A stretch of DNA of 64,000 nucleotides. Origin: an uncultured Duganella sp. (GTDB taxonomy: Bacteria; Pseudomonadota; Gammaproteobacteria; Burkholderiales; Burkholderiaceae). Positions 17,652 to 26,278 of the stretch are shown here, piece by piece. A program made the position numbers and the translations under genes. Location of the stretch: assembly GCA_946482335.1 (NCBI GenBank), contig CAMLRG010000004.1, positions 9,331 to 73,330 of the forward strand, read 5' to 3'. Below the pieces are notes generated by a model. The model saw only the letters and a list, made by a program, of their open reading frames with translations, was not told where the DNA came from and ran no database searches. Numbering within the stretch: the stretch's first letter is position 1; each line of letters starts with the position of its first letter.

Positions 17652-19742
17652 TTGCCAGGCTTTCCGGTTTCAACCATTGTTAAGCGCCTCCCGATGCTGG
17701 CCGGCGCTTGCCTGCTCGCGCCCCTGCTCGCCCTGGCCCAGTCACCGCTGGACAAGGATATTGCCCAGATCCGCGAACACGTGCGCTTCGTGCCCGAAAA
17801 GGCCCTGGTCCAGCTGCAGCAGATGGAACCGCTGGCGCGTTCGGCCCCGGCCTTGACCCGTGCCGAATTCCTGGCCCAGCTCAGCCTGACCCATCGCAGC
17901 CTCGGCAAACACGATATCGCCCTGGCCCTGGCCGATGAGCTCTACGATTACGGCCGTTCGCAGGACGACAAGATCATCATCGCCAAGGGTTTGCTGACCA
18001 AGGCCTATGTCCGCTCGGCCATGAACCAGCGACAGCTGTCGCATGAATTGGCATTCGAAGCAGAAAAGATGGCCGCCACCACCAGCGACATGGTGCTGCG
18101 CGTCCAGTCCATCATCACGGCCGGCCAGAGCTACGCCGAACAAGGCAATTTCCCGGTGGCGCTGAACCGCCTGCAATCGGCGGTGGAACTGGCGCAGCAC
18201 GTCGAGAGCGACAAGGTACCGCTGGCCAGCGCGCTGAACGCGCTGACGCTGCTGTACACCCAGATGCGCGAATACGACAAGGCCTGGGAAAGCCTGGGCG
18301 AAACATTCGAAGTATCGGAAACCCTGAATTCGCCTGGCCGCATGGCCATTGCCAGCAATACCGAATACGGCTTGTCCGTCGATACGCACCAATACAAGCG
18401 CGGCATGCGCGCGCTGCTGGCCAACCTGGAGCTGACCCGCAAACTCGGCGCCAAGCGCATGATCGCCACCACCCTGGTCAACCTGTCCGACATCAACCTG
18501 AAGCTGCACGACTTCCCGGCGGCCTTGCGCTTCGCCAACGAAGCATCGGCCGCGGCGCGCGATGCGAACGACGAGGGAGTCGAAGCCACTGCCCGCATCA
18601 ATGCCGGCCAAGCCTACATGGGCACCGGCAAGCTGGCCGAAGGCAAGAAGTCCTTTGCCCTCGGCATGGAGTATTTCGAGAAGACGGGCGACAAACCCGA
18701 ACTGCAGGCCCTACTGACGGAATACGGCCAGGCGCTGGAGCGCGCCGGCGACTTCAAGGGCGCAGTAGAAGCCTACCACCGCGAACGCACGATTTCGAAC
18801 GAACTGTTCGAAGCGCAGCGCAAGAAAGCCATGTGGGAGCTGCAGGAAAAGTACGACACCGAAAAGAAGAAGCGCCAGATTGAAGCGCTGTCGCACGAGA
18901 ACCAGGCCAAGGGCGCGGAACTGAACGCGCGCCGCCTGCAGCAGCGCATCTGGTGGCTGCTGGCGGTGGTGTTCGCGATGGCGGCCGTGATTGTCGGCCT
19001 GCTGTACCGCAAGGTGCGCCAGGCCAATGCCCAGCTGGAGGTGAAGAACCTGGAGCTGAAGGCGCAAAGCTCGCTCGACCCGCTGACCAGCCTGTACAAC
19101 CGCCGCCACTTCCAGGAATACATGCGCACGCATAACCAGGTGGAGCGGCGCGGGATCAATGGCGAAGATATCGTCGGCGCCCTGTTCCTCCTGGACGTCG
19201 ACCACTTCAAGCACGTCAACGACACCTATGGCCATGCGGCCGGCGACGCGGTGCTCAAGATGATCGCGGAAAGCTTGCGCGTGGCGCTGCGCGAAACCGA
19301 CATGATCGTGCGCTGGGGCGGCGAGGAATTCCTGGCCTTCCTGCCGGCCATCCCGCGCAACGGCCTGGATGAAATCGCACGGCGCATCCTCAGTAGCGTA
19401 TCGTCGCAGCCGGTGCCGTTCCAGGGCCACATGATCCATGTGAACGTGTCGGTCGGCTTTGCGCCATTCCCGCTGGCGCCGGGCGGTGCGCCATTGCCGT
19501 GGGAACGCGCGGTCAACCTGGTGGACATGGCGCTCTACCTGGCCAAAGCCCACGGCCGCAACCGCGCCTACGGCGTGCGCGGCTTCGAGAAATTCGAACA
19601 GACCTCGATGGAGGCGATTGAGCAGAACCTGGAACAGGCCTGGCGCGCCGGCTTCGTCGACCTGACGCTGGTGCTGGGCGGCGTGTCCGACGAGCCGCCG
19701 CCATCCAATGTCGTGCCGCTGAAAGCCAAGTCCGGCAACTAG
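17652..19742 (+). CDS. periplasmic-TPR diguanylate cyclase (GGDEF)
   Basis: A 696-residue membrane-bound enzyme making cyclic di-GMP from two GTP. The TTG start at 17652 has AAGGA 6 nt upstream. A signal/anchor segment (about 12-30) is followed by a TPR-rich periplasmic domain (about 35-400), a coiled segment rich in Glu/Lys and Gln, a transmembrane helix (about 435-453) and the GGDEF domain (about 475-650). The active site reads GGEEF, and RETD lies five residues before it as an allosteric I-site, so the enzyme should be active and product-inhibited. The TPR sensor probably binds a protein or peptide partner. It converges on a lipoprotein gene with shared stop bases (CTAG). Confidence 0.93.
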   Translation: MPGFPVSTIVKRLPMLAGACLLAPLLALAQSPLDKDIAQIREHVRFVPEKALVQLQQMEPLARSAPALTRAEFLAQLSLTHRSLGKHDIALALADELYDYGRSQDDKIIIAKGLLTKAYVRSAMNQRQLSHELAFEAEKMAATTSDMVLRVQSIITAGQSYAEQGNFPVALNRLQSAVELAQHVESDKVPLASALNALTLLYTQMREYDKAWESLGETFEVSETLNSPGRMAIASNTEYGLSVDTHQYKRGMRALLANLELTRKLGAKRMIATTLVNLSDINLKLHDFPAALRFANEASAAARDANDEGVEATARINAGQAYMGTGKLAEGKKSFALGMEYFEKTGDKPELQALLTEYGQALERAGDFKGAVEAYHRERTISNELFEAQRKKAMWELQEKYDTEKKKRQIEALSHENQAKGAELNARRLQQRIWWLLAVVFAMAAVIVGLLYRKVRQANAQLEVKNLELKAQSSLDPLTSLYNRRHFQEYMRTHNQVERRGINGEDIVGALFLLDVDHFKHVNDTYGHAAGDAVLKMIAESLRVALRETDMIVRWGGEEFLAFLPAIPRNGLDEIARRILSSVSSQPVPFQGHMIHVNVSVGFAPFPLAPGGAPLPWERAVNLVDMALYLAKAHGRNRAYGVRGFEKFEQTSMEAIEQNLEQAWRAGFVDLTLVLGGVSDEPPPSNVVPLKAKSGN

Positions 19743-20029
19743 TCCTTTTCCTTGCGTGCTTCGCGGGCGGATTCCTGGATCTTTTCGCCCGCTTCCTCCA
19801 CCTTCTCGCCGAGCTTTTCGGTCGCCTTGTTCAGTTTCTCGCCGGCCTGCTCGGCCGCCACGCCCAGCTTTTCGCCGGCTTGCTCCAGCTTGTCGCCCGC
19901 CTTGGCGGCCGCCTGGTCGATTTCCCGCCCCGCCTGCTCGGCCGGGCCGATGCGCTTGTCTTCCGGCTTCTGGCAACCGCCCAGGGCCAGCGCCAAGGCG
20001 GCGCACAGCACTGCAATCATGCTTTTCAT
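19739..20029 (-). CDS. small lipoprotein with amphipathic 11-residue repeats
   Basis: A 96-residue protein with a lipoprotein signal peptide (MKSMIAVLCAALALALGGC; lipobox ALGGC, Cys 19). The mature part is almost entirely charged amphipathic helix built from variants of A-x-E-K-L-x-x-A-G-E-K (QAGEKLGVAAEQAGEKLNKA), resembling LEA-type or apolipoprotein-like repeats. Such proteins are thought to protect membranes or proteins under stress; the role here is unknown. GGAG precedes the ATG. Its stop codon overlaps the diguanylate cyclase stop by 4 nt on the opposite strand. Confidence 0.82.
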   Translation of the reverse strand: MKSMIAVLCAALALALGGCQKPEDKRIGPAEQAGREIDQAAAKAGDKLEQAGEKLGVAAEQAGEKLNKATEKLGEKVEEAGEKIQESAREARKEKD

Positions 20030-20081
20030 ATTCGCTCCTTTCCTTCCAGCATAGCCAAAATGATACGCTAGAATAGTGCCC

Positions 20082-20732
20082 ATGGACGCGCACATTCCCT
20101 TCCTTAAGCGGGCGGGCATGGTGCTGGTGGTGCTGGGCACCTGCGACCTGCTGGCCATCCGGTCCGGCCTTTTCCTGCTCGGCGCAGCAGCCGGTGTCGG
20201 TTTGCTGTGCGGCAGCCTGCACGTGGCGTCCCTGGTGCGCTGGCTGGCCGCCTTTGCCTTGTGCGCCCTGGCCGTCATGCTGCTGGCCTGGCCCTTCATG
20301 CAGCCGGTCGACTTGACCCTGACCCAGCTCAAATTGCAGCCGCGTATGCTCCCCTCGCTGGCGACCAGCGCCGCCTGGCTGCTGCTGTTGCACTGGCTAT
20401 ACCGGACCCTGGGCGCGCCCGCCGTGCTCGCCGCACGGCGCGCTGCCGGCCACAAGCCGCGCCATATGGGCGTGGCCGCCGCCAGCGGTGCCGGCGTCGC
20501 GCTGCTGCTGTGCACCACGCTGTCGCTGCTGCTGCATGGCGAAGCGGCGGAACGCATGCGCATCACCGCCGAACGGCGCTTGGGGCCGGACTACCGCTAC
20601 CACGTGGCGGCGCTGAAAGTCTCGCGCTTACCCGGCGGCCGGCAGGTCGAAGGCTTGGTCACGGCGTGGAACGGCAGCGAGATCCGCAGCATCCCCGTTG
20701 CCTGGCAAGAGGACGCTAACGGCGCCCGATGA
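20082..20732 (+). CDS. hypothetical membrane protein, possible leaderless mRNA
   Basis: A 216-residue protein with about four hydrophobic helices (residues 10-30, 35-60, 88-108, 130-155) and a C-terminal soluble tail (about 160-216). I do not recognise the family. The ATG at 20082 has no Shine-Dalgarno but TAGAAT (20069-20074) ends 7 nt upstream, so transcription could begin at the start codon. A GTG two codons earlier is an alternative. It is divergent from the LEA-like lipoprotein and overlaps the end of the convergent next gene by 17 nt. Confidence 0.72.
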   Translation: MDAHIPFLKRAGMVLVVLGTCDLLAIRSGLFLLGAAAGVGLLCGSLHVASLVRWLAAFALCALAVMLLAWPFMQPVDLTLTQLKLQPRMLPSLATSAAWLLLLHWLYRTLGAPAVLAARRAAGHKPRHMGVAAASGAGVALLLCTTLSLLLHGEAAERMRITAERRLGPDYRYHVAALKVSRLPGGRQVEGLVTAWNGSEIRSIPVAWQEDANGAR

Positions 20733-20997
20733 GCAGGGCCCCGGCCAGGGCGGCCAGGCCAAATACCAGCAAGGTGCTGCTCAAGGCCAGGTTGAGGAAT
20801 TTCGAAAGGTTGAGCACGCCGAGCAGGGCGCCGCCGAGGAACGACAAACCGAGGAACATCAGCCAGCCGGCGGTATCGGCCGCCCGCAGGTCGGCGCCGC
20901 GTGCCCGAGCGTGGCGCATGAATATGCGCCGCACCAGATTGGATGCCAGCAGCACCAGCACTAGCGCGCCGCCGGCCGCGAGCAAGCTGATTTGCAT
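20716..20997 (-). CDS. small hypothetical membrane protein
   Basis: A 93-residue protein, MQISLLAAGGALVLVLLASN onward, with a first helix at about 3-22 and two more in the second half (AGWLMFLGLSFLGGALLGVL; TLLVFGLAALAGALLIG). The Arg-rich loop between (about 23-38) would be cytoplasmic. GGAGGG precedes the ATG at 20997. Function unknown. Its last 17 nt overlap the convergent membrane protein gene. Confidence 0.72.
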   Translation of the reverse strand: MQISLLAAGGALVLVLLASNLVRRIFMRHARARGADLRAADTAGWLMFLGLSFLGGALLGVLNLSKFLNLALSSTLLVFGLAALAGALLIGRR

Positions 20998-21071
20998 TTG
21001 CCCTCCACGATCACCTGGCAGACATGTTAGCATGGCCGGCCATTGACAAACCGCCCGCTTCCCGAACCAGT

Positions 21072-21602
21072 ATGCCGATTGCCCCCTACCTCGACGCTTC
21101 CCCCCAGCTCGACGAACGCGTCTACCTCCATCCATCGGCCCAGGTGATCGGCAGCGTCCGCGTTGGCGCCGACTCGTCGGTCTGGTGCAATGCCGTGCTG
21201 CGCGGCGACGTCAACGACATCAGCATCGGCCGTTGCTCGAACGTGCAAGATTTGACCATGTGCCACGTCTCGCACAAGACGCCCCACAAGCCGGAAGGTT
21301 CGCCGCTGGTGATCGGCGATTACGTGACGATCGGGCATTCGGTGATCCTGCACGGCTGCCGGATCGGCAATGATTGCCTGGTCGGCATGGGCACCATCAT
21401 CATGGACGACGTGGTGGTGCAGGACCGGGTGATGATCGGTGCCGGCAGCTTGGTCTCGCCCGGCAAGACCCTGGAGAGCGGGTTCCTGTACGTCGGCCGC
21501 CCCGCCATGAAAGTGCGCGCCCTGACCGAGCAGGAAATCGCCTACCTGCGCTATTCGGCCGAGCACTATGTGCGGGTCAAGAACAACTACCTGAACCCTT
21601 AA
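21072..21602 (+). CDS. gamma-carbonic anhydrase family protein (YrdA-like)
   Basis: A 176-residue left-handed beta-helix (hexapeptide repeat) protein. Hexapeptide turns are visible throughout (SAQVIGSVRVGADSSVWCNA, LVIGDYVTIGHSVILHGC). The metal-binding histidines of the family appear in TMCHVSH and TIGHSVILHGC. Bacterial homologues form zinc-containing trimers related to carbonic anhydrase, though many show little hydratase activity. It is cytoplasmic. Its stop TAA overlaps the stop of the convergent gene by 4 nt (TTAA). Confidence 0.92.
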   Translation: MPIAPYLDASPQLDERVYLHPSAQVIGSVRVGADSSVWCNAVLRGDVNDISIGRCSNVQDLTMCHVSHKTPHKPEGSPLVIGDYVTIGHSVILHGCRIGNDCLVGMGTIIMDDVVVQDRVMIGAGSLVSPGKTLESGFLYVGRPAMKVRALTEQEIAYLRYSAEHYVRVKNNYLNP

Positions 21603-22054
21603 TCGGCAACGATCTTCTTGGGCGGCGGCGGCGGTGCAAAGGCGATGGTATCGCCCTCCGGCGCCGACTCCTGGGCATCGGAGAATTCGAGCCACCGGTC
21701 CAGGCTGGCGCGCCGGCGGATAGTGATGCCCTTGGTGCTGATGTAGCCGATCTGTTCGAAGTTGTCGGATTTGCAGACCATCTTCGAGGTGGTGGGCAGG
21801 TTATCGAGCAGGCGGTCGTACGCCTTGCGCGCCTTCTGCTCCCACTTGGCCAACGTCGGCTCGTTGAAGCGGTTGCTCTCGTAATAAATGGTCAAGGTGC
21901 GGTCGTGATTGCCATAGCCGACCACGGCAGCGCCTTTGCGTACGGCAGCCAGGATATCTTCCTTGATCGCGGCGGTCGGCACGAAGACCGCCGCACGGCT
22001 GTCCGCTTCATCCGGCCGCTGCAGCGGCAAATCCTGGCCAAACTGTACACCCAT
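21599..22054 (-). CDS. hypothetical protein
   Basis: A 151-residue soluble protein beginning MGVQFGQDLPLQRPDEADSR at the ATG after GGGGAG. It contains a mixed alpha/beta core (ILAAVRKGAAVVGYGNHDRT; LTIYYESNRFNEPTLAKWEQ) and ends in a proline run (PPPPPKK). No signal peptide or membrane segment. I cannot assign a family. It is divergent from the M29-like peptidase gene and converges on the carbonic anhydrase gene. Confidence 0.7.
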   Translation of the reverse strand: MGVQFGQDLPLQRPDEADSRAAVFVPTAAIKEDILAAVRKGAAVVGYGNHDRTLTIYYESNRFNEPTLAKWEQKARKAYDRLLDNLPTTSKMVCKSDNFEQIGYISTKGITIRRRASLDRWLEFSDAQESAPEGDTIAFAPPPPPKKIVAD

Positions 22055-22161
22055 TGCTGCTCCCCGCAAGATGGTGGCCCGGGAATGTAAAATGTTTCCT
22101 CCCGGCTATAGTCGTTTGATTCTACCTCGCCCCCCTTCCCGGTTCAAGCGGCGGCGCGCCG

Positions 22162-22167
22162 TATAAT
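22162..22167 (+). promoter_or_regulatory. -10 element of the M29-like peptidase gene
   Basis: TATAAT, 30 nt before the ATG at 22198, in the divergent intergenic region. The -35 region is weak, with no good TTGACA match at 16-18 nt. Confidence 0.45.
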
Positions 22168-22197
22168 GCGCAAGCCTCATCCTCTTTATAGCCGAAA

Positions 22198-23229
22198 ATG
22201 ACCGCTTTTCCACCTGCCGCCAGGGATGCGGCAGCCCGCAACGTACGCGACCTGCTGACCCACGCCATCGAATACGCCCCGCCACAGCAGGCACTCGTGG
22301 TTTTCGACCAGCGCAGCCCGCTGGCCGAAGTGCTGGCCTCTGCCTACCGCGCGGCGCTGCCCGAGGGCCGTTTCATCGATTTCGACACGGTGCAGCCGGA
22401 CGCCGTGCTTGCGGCTTTCCAGCAACTACAGGCCGGCGACCTGGTGGTGCTGGTGCAGACCACCAGCTTCCGCCTGAACGAGTACCGCATCCGCATGGAA
22501 TTGTTCAAGCGCGGGCTGAAAGTGATCGAGCATATGCATTTGTCGCGCATGCCGGGCGAGCAGGGTCTGGTCTACATCGACGCCCTGGCCTACGACCCGG
22601 CCTATTACCGGGGCGTCGGTCATGCCCTGAAAGCGCGCATCGGCCGCGCCCGATCGGGCGTGGTGGAAAGCGGCGGCGAACGGCTGGTGTTCGCTGCGCC
22701 GTTCGAGGAAGCCAAGCTGAATATCGGCGACTACAGCGCGATGAAGAACGTCGGCGGCTTGTTCCCCATCGGCGAGGTATTCACCGAAGCGCAAGACCTG
22801 GAAGCGGTCAATGGCCGCGCCAAGGTGTTCGTGTTTGGCGACACCACCTTCCACGTCAACCGCCCCGCCACGCCGATCACCATGATCGTCGAAAAGGGCC
22901 GCGTGGTCGGCGCCGAGAACAGCACGCCGGAGTTCGACAATATGCTGGCCATCATCCGCGCCCACGAAGGCGAAGTATGGGTGCGCGAACTTGGCTTCGG
23001 CATGAACCGCGCCTTCTCGCGCGAACGCACGGTGGACGATATCGGCACCTACGAGCGCATGTGCGGCATCCACCTGTCCTTGGGCGCCAAGCACGGCCAG
23101 TACCAGAAGCCCCAGTTCAAGCGCAAGGACGCCCGCTTCCACGTCGACGTATTCGTACAGACCGATGCGGTCTACCTCGACGACGAGCAAGTCTACCGCG
23201 ACGGCGGCTGGACCCTCCCCCTGGCCTGA
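22198..23229 (+). CDS. putative aminopeptidase of the M29/AmpS type
   Basis: A 343-residue cytoplasmic protein resembling the leucyl aminopeptidase (aminopeptidase T, AmpS) group of M29 metallopeptidases, which remove N-terminal residues using two metal ions. The best evidence is the C-terminal half: GEVWVRELGFGMNRAF, then MCGIHLSLGAKHGQYQKPQF and RFHVDVFVQT, matching the E...H...H-x-D order of M29 metal ligands. The N-terminal half is a Rossmann-like region. Because the motif match is partial, a non-peptidase relative is possible. Its last 37 nt overlap the convergent DUF418 gene. Confidence 0.7.
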   Translation: MTAFPPAARDAAARNVRDLLTHAIEYAPPQQALVVFDQRSPLAEVLASAYRAALPEGRFIDFDTVQPDAVLAAFQQLQAGDLVVLVQTTSFRLNEYRIRMELFKRGLKVIEHMHLSRMPGEQGLVYIDALAYDPAYYRGVGHALKARIGRARSGVVESGGERLVFAAPFEEAKLNIGDYSAMKNVGGLFPIGEVFTEAQDLEAVNGRAKVFVFGDTTFHVNRPATPITMIVEKGRVVGAENSTPEFDNMLAIIRAHEGEVWVRELGFGMNRAFSRERTVDDIGTYERMCGIHLSLGAKHGQYQKPQFKRKDARFHVDVFVQTDAVYLDDEQVYRDGGWTLPLA

Positions 23230-24389
23230 GCGGTCCATTCCCAGTTCGTGATGGCGCGCAGCAGCCATTCGGCGGGGCCGTAGGTGTGGCGCTTGAGCCA
23301 CCAGGCGCTGAGGGCCATCTGCATCGAGTAGATCAGCGGCACCACCGCCAGCACGGCGAGCGGCGGCATCTCATCGCACAGGCGCAGGCCGTAGCCGGTG
23401 AACAGCCAGGCCATGAGCAGTGACTGCATGAGGTAATTGCTCAGGGCGAGCTTGCCCATCGGCGCCAGCGCGGCCACCACGCGTGCGCCATGGCGGCTGT
23501 CGAACAGCATCAGCAGCGCGGCGACGTAGGCCATCGTGAGGAAAGGGGCGGTCAGGTAATTGAGCCCGGTGGCGAACATGACCATCGCGCCGCCGGAATC
23601 GAATTCGGAAACGGCGGCATACAGGAGCGCGCCGGCGAGGCCCACCGGCAAGCCCACCCGCAATGCGTTCGGCAGCAGATGGCGGAACGCCCCGACTTGC
23701 GCAAGCAGGCGGCGCCTGCCGGCCGCCATCCCCAGCAGGAACATGGCAAGCGCGCTCGGGCCTTGGCCGAACAGCAGCAATAAGACCGTCGACGGAAACT
23801 CCCCCATGATGTAAGCCTGCGTGCCGCCCGCACCGCCATGGAAAGCAGCCAGCCTGGCCAGGGCGGATTGTGGGTCAGGCGCCGCGTCGCCCGCAAGCAG
23901 GATGAAGACGCCCAGCGCAAACAGCATCGCTGCCGCGAGCAGCAGCAACAGCGCCGCATACCGCACCGCCTGCCGCTGCGTGCCCCGCCACGCGATCAGG
24001 AGAAAGCTCAGCAAGCCATACAGATGCAGGATATCGCCATAAAACAGCAGGCAGCCATGCAGCACGCCCAATACGATCAGCCCCGCCGCCCGGCGCACCA
24101 TGCGCGGGCGGAACGCGGCGCCGGCACGTTCGGCGGCGGCCATTTGCAGGGTAAAGCTGTAGCCGAACAGGAAGGAGAACAGCAAATAGAACTTGGCTTC
24201 GAACAGCAGTGCTTCGGCAAAACGCGCGGCAACGTCCAGCGCGCCCGGATAGCGCGGGTTGTTAATGCCCGAGGCGAAATAGGGATCGGCAAAGGACCAG
24301 ATGTTGACGGCCAAAATGCCCAGCAGCGCAAAGCCGCGCAAGGCATCGACATTGGGCAGCCGGTTCGCTGCGGCGGGGGAGCGGTTCAT
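23193..24389 (-). CDS. DUF418 domain membrane protein (YeiB-like)
   Basis: A 398-residue polytopic membrane protein with about ten helices. RLPNVDALRGFALLGILAVN at the N-terminus, FSFLFGYSFTLQM, GRLALSNYL-like GKLALSNYLMQSLL and the C-terminal GPAEWLLRAITNWEW are hallmarks of the DUF418/YeiB family, related to acyltransferase-3 and heparan-alpha-glucosaminide acetyltransferase-like proteins. Members may transfer acyl groups across the membrane; the substrate is unknown. It sits 7 nt downstream of the LysR gene on the same strand and may be cotranscribed with it. Confidence 0.88.
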   Translation of the reverse strand: MNRSPAAANRLPNVDALRGFALLGILAVNIWSFADPYFASGINNPRYPGALDVAARFAEALLFEAKFYLLFSFLFGYSFTLQMAAAERAGAAFRPRMVRRAAGLIVLGVLHGCLLFYGDILHLYGLLSFLLIAWRGTQRQAVRYAALLLLLAAAMLFALGVFILLAGDAAPDPQSALARLAAFHGGAGGTQAYIMGEFPSTVLLLLFGQGPSALAMFLLGMAAGRRRLLAQVGAFRHLLPNALRVGLPVGLAGALLYAAVSEFDSGGAMVMFATGLNYLTAPFLTMAYVAALLMLFDSRHGARVVAALAPMGKLALSNYLMQSLLMAWLFTGYGLRLCDEMPPLAVLAVVPLIYSMQMALSAWWLKRHTYGPAEWLLRAITNWEWTAQARGRVQPPSR

Positions 24390-24396
24390 CCCGCGA

Positions 24397-25332
24397 TTAT
24401 ATATTTAACAACCCCGCATCGGCCAATGCCCGGTCCCAGGGTGGCACCGGCTGGTATTCCGCCACCAGGAAATCGATCAGCGCCCTGACCTTCGGCGACA
24501 GCTGGCGCGTGGCCGGATACAGCGCGCTCAAATGGTTCAACGGCAGCTCCCAGTCCGCCAGCACCGGCACCAGCCGCCCTTCGACAATGTCGCGCCAGGC
24601 CAGGAAGGTGGTGGTGTAGACGATGCCCAGTCCGCGCAAGGCTGCATGCTGCAGCACCAGCCCGTTATTCGCCGTGAAAGCCGGCGTCACCCGCACGGTG
24701 GACTGTTCCTCGCCGCGCGTGAAATGCCAGGCGATCCCGCCGGTCAGGTGGCTGAAATGCAGGCATTGGTGGCGATGCAGGTCTTCCGGCGCTTCCGGCC
24801 TGCCGGCGCGCGCCAGGTAGGCCGGCGACGCGCACAGCACGCCGCGGCAAGGTGCCAGCGGCCGTATCGCCAGGGCGCGGCTGTCCGGGATACCGCCGAC
24901 CCGGATGGTCAGGTCGAAACCATGCTCGATCGGGTCGAGCAGCGCATCGTCCACGTGCAGCAAGGGCGACAACTGCGGATGGGGCAAGCTGAAACGCGCC
25001 AGCGCATCGGCCAGCCACTCGCTGCCGAAACTGGAGGGCGCCTGGATCCGCAACGGCCCCGCCAGCTCGATGCCCGCGTGCGTGACCACGCGCGCCGCCT
25101 CCTGCGCCTGCAGCACCGCCAGCGCGCAGGGCTCCAGGTAAGCCTGTCCCGCATCGGTCAGGCTCACGTCGCGCGTGGAGCGGTGCAGCAGGCGCGCATT
25201 CAGCTTTTCCTCCAGCGCGATGACATGCTTGCTCACCATGGCGCGCGTCAGCCCCAGCCGGCGCGCCGCGCCGCTGAAGCTGCGCTGCCGCGCCACTTCC
25301 ACGAAGATTTCCATTGCCCTGAGCTGGTCCAT
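24397..25332 (-). CDS. LysR family transcriptional regulator
   Basis: A 311-residue regulator with an N-terminal winged helix-turn-helix (MDQLRAMEIFVEVARQRSFS, RRLGLTRAMVSKHVIALEEK) and a C-terminal substrate-binding domain (about 90-300) that detects an unknown small molecule. It is transcribed divergently from the PhyH dioxygenase gene. A perfect inverted repeat at 25341-25361 lies 8 nt from its ATG, so autorepression and control of the divergent operon are likely. No clear Shine-Dalgarno precedes the ATG. Confidence 0.93.
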   Translation of the reverse strand: MDQLRAMEIFVEVARQRSFSGAARRLGLTRAMVSKHVIALEEKLNARLLHRSTRDVSLTDAGQAYLEPCALAVLQAQEAARVVTHAGIELAGPLRIQAPSSFGSEWLADALARFSLPHPQLSPLLHVDDALLDPIEHGFDLTIRVGGIPDSRALAIRPLAPCRGVLCASPAYLARAGRPEAPEDLHRHQCLHFSHLTGGIAWHFTRGEEQSTVRVTPAFTANNGLVLQHAALRGLGIVYTTTFLAWRDIVEGRLVPVLADWELPLNHLSALYPATRQLSPKVRALIDFLVAEYQPVPPWDRALADAGLLNI

Positions 25333-25340
25333 GACGTTGA

Positions 25341-25361
25341 TTGTCTCTATTTTGGAGACAA
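25341..25361. promoter_or_regulatory. perfect inverted repeat, probable LysR-regulator binding site
   Basis: Arms TTGTCTC (25341-25347) and GAGACAA (25355-25361) are separated by 7 nt, giving the T-N11-A spacing expected for LysR regulators. It is the only strong palindrome in the 106-nt gap between the LysR gene and the dioxygenase gene. Confidence 0.7.
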
Positions 25362-25438
25362 TGTGTCAACCGTTTGCGCATTGTTGGCGTCCAATCACTT
25401 CCCTACAATGACCTGTATCAAGAAAAGGAGCAGCAACC

Positions 25439-26278
25439 ATGTTGACCGACGCCCAGAAAGCCCAGTACGCCAAGGATGGCTTCATCATCATCCCCGGTTT
25501 CAAGACCGCCGCAGAAATCGCCGCACTGCGCGCCCGCGCGGCGCAAGTCGTGAACGATTTCGACCCAACGGTCGCACAAGGCATCTTCACCACCAAGGAA
25601 CAGGAAAAGAAGGCCGACGACTACTTCCTCGGCTCGGACAACACCGTGCGCTGCTTCTTCGAAGAGGAAGCCTTTGGCCCTGACGGCCAGCTGAAGCAGG
25701 CCAAGGAACTGTCGATCAACAAGATCGGCCACGCCATGCACGATCTGGATCCGGCCTTCCGCGCCTTTACCGCCGACCCGCGCCTGGAACAGATCGCGCG
25801 CGACATCGGCCTGGCCGAACCGCAAGTCTGGCAATCGATGTACATCTTCAAGCAGCCCGGCATCGGCGGCGAAGTGCGCTGGCACCAGGACGCCACCTAT
25901 TTCGACACCACCCCGGTCAGCGTCACCACTTTCTGGTTCGCGCTGGAAGACGCCACGCTGGAAAACGGCTGCATGTGGGCCGAACCGGGCGGCCACCGCT
26001 CGCCGCTGCGCGAACGCTTCGTGCGCGATGGGGACCAGGTCAGCGTCGAGAAACTGGACAGCACGCCATGGCCGACCGACGCCACCGCCGTGCCGCTCGA
26101 GTGCAAGGCCGGCGCACTGGTCTGCTTCCACGGCTTGCTGCCGCACTACAGCGCGCCGAACCGCTCGCCCGTGTCGCGCCATGCCTACACCCTGCACGTG
26201 ACCGATGGCCGTACCGCATACTCGGAGCGCAACTGGATCCAGCGCGATGCCTCCTTCCCGGTGCGAGGCTTCCTGTGA
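25439..26278 (+). CDS. phytanoyl-CoA dioxygenase (PhyH) family protein
   Basis: A 279-residue non-heme Fe(II)/2-oxoglutarate dioxygenase. The metal-binding H-x-D is WHQDATYF (about residues 144-146). The distal region HGLLPHYSAPNRSPVSRHAY supplies the second His and the 2-oxoglutarate-binding Arg. PhyH enzymes hydroxylate lipids, compatible solutes or phosphonates; the substrate here is open. Shine-Dalgarno AAGGAG precedes the ATG. It overlaps the next gene by 4 nt (GTGA), so the two proteins probably act in one pathway under the divergent LysR regulator. Confidence 0.92.
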   Translation: MLTDAQKAQYAKDGFIIIPGFKTAAEIAALRARAAQVVNDFDPTVAQGIFTTKEQEKKADDYFLGSDNTVRCFFEEEAFGPDGQLKQAKELSINKIGHAMHDLDPAFRAFTADPRLEQIARDIGLAEPQVWQSMYIFKQPGIGGEVRWHQDATYFDTTPVSVTTFWFALEDATLENGCMWAEPGGHRSPLRERFVRDGDQVSVEKLDSTPWPTDATAVPLECKAGALVCFHGLLPHYSAPNRSPVSRHAYTLHVTDGRTAYSERNWIQRDASFPVRGFL

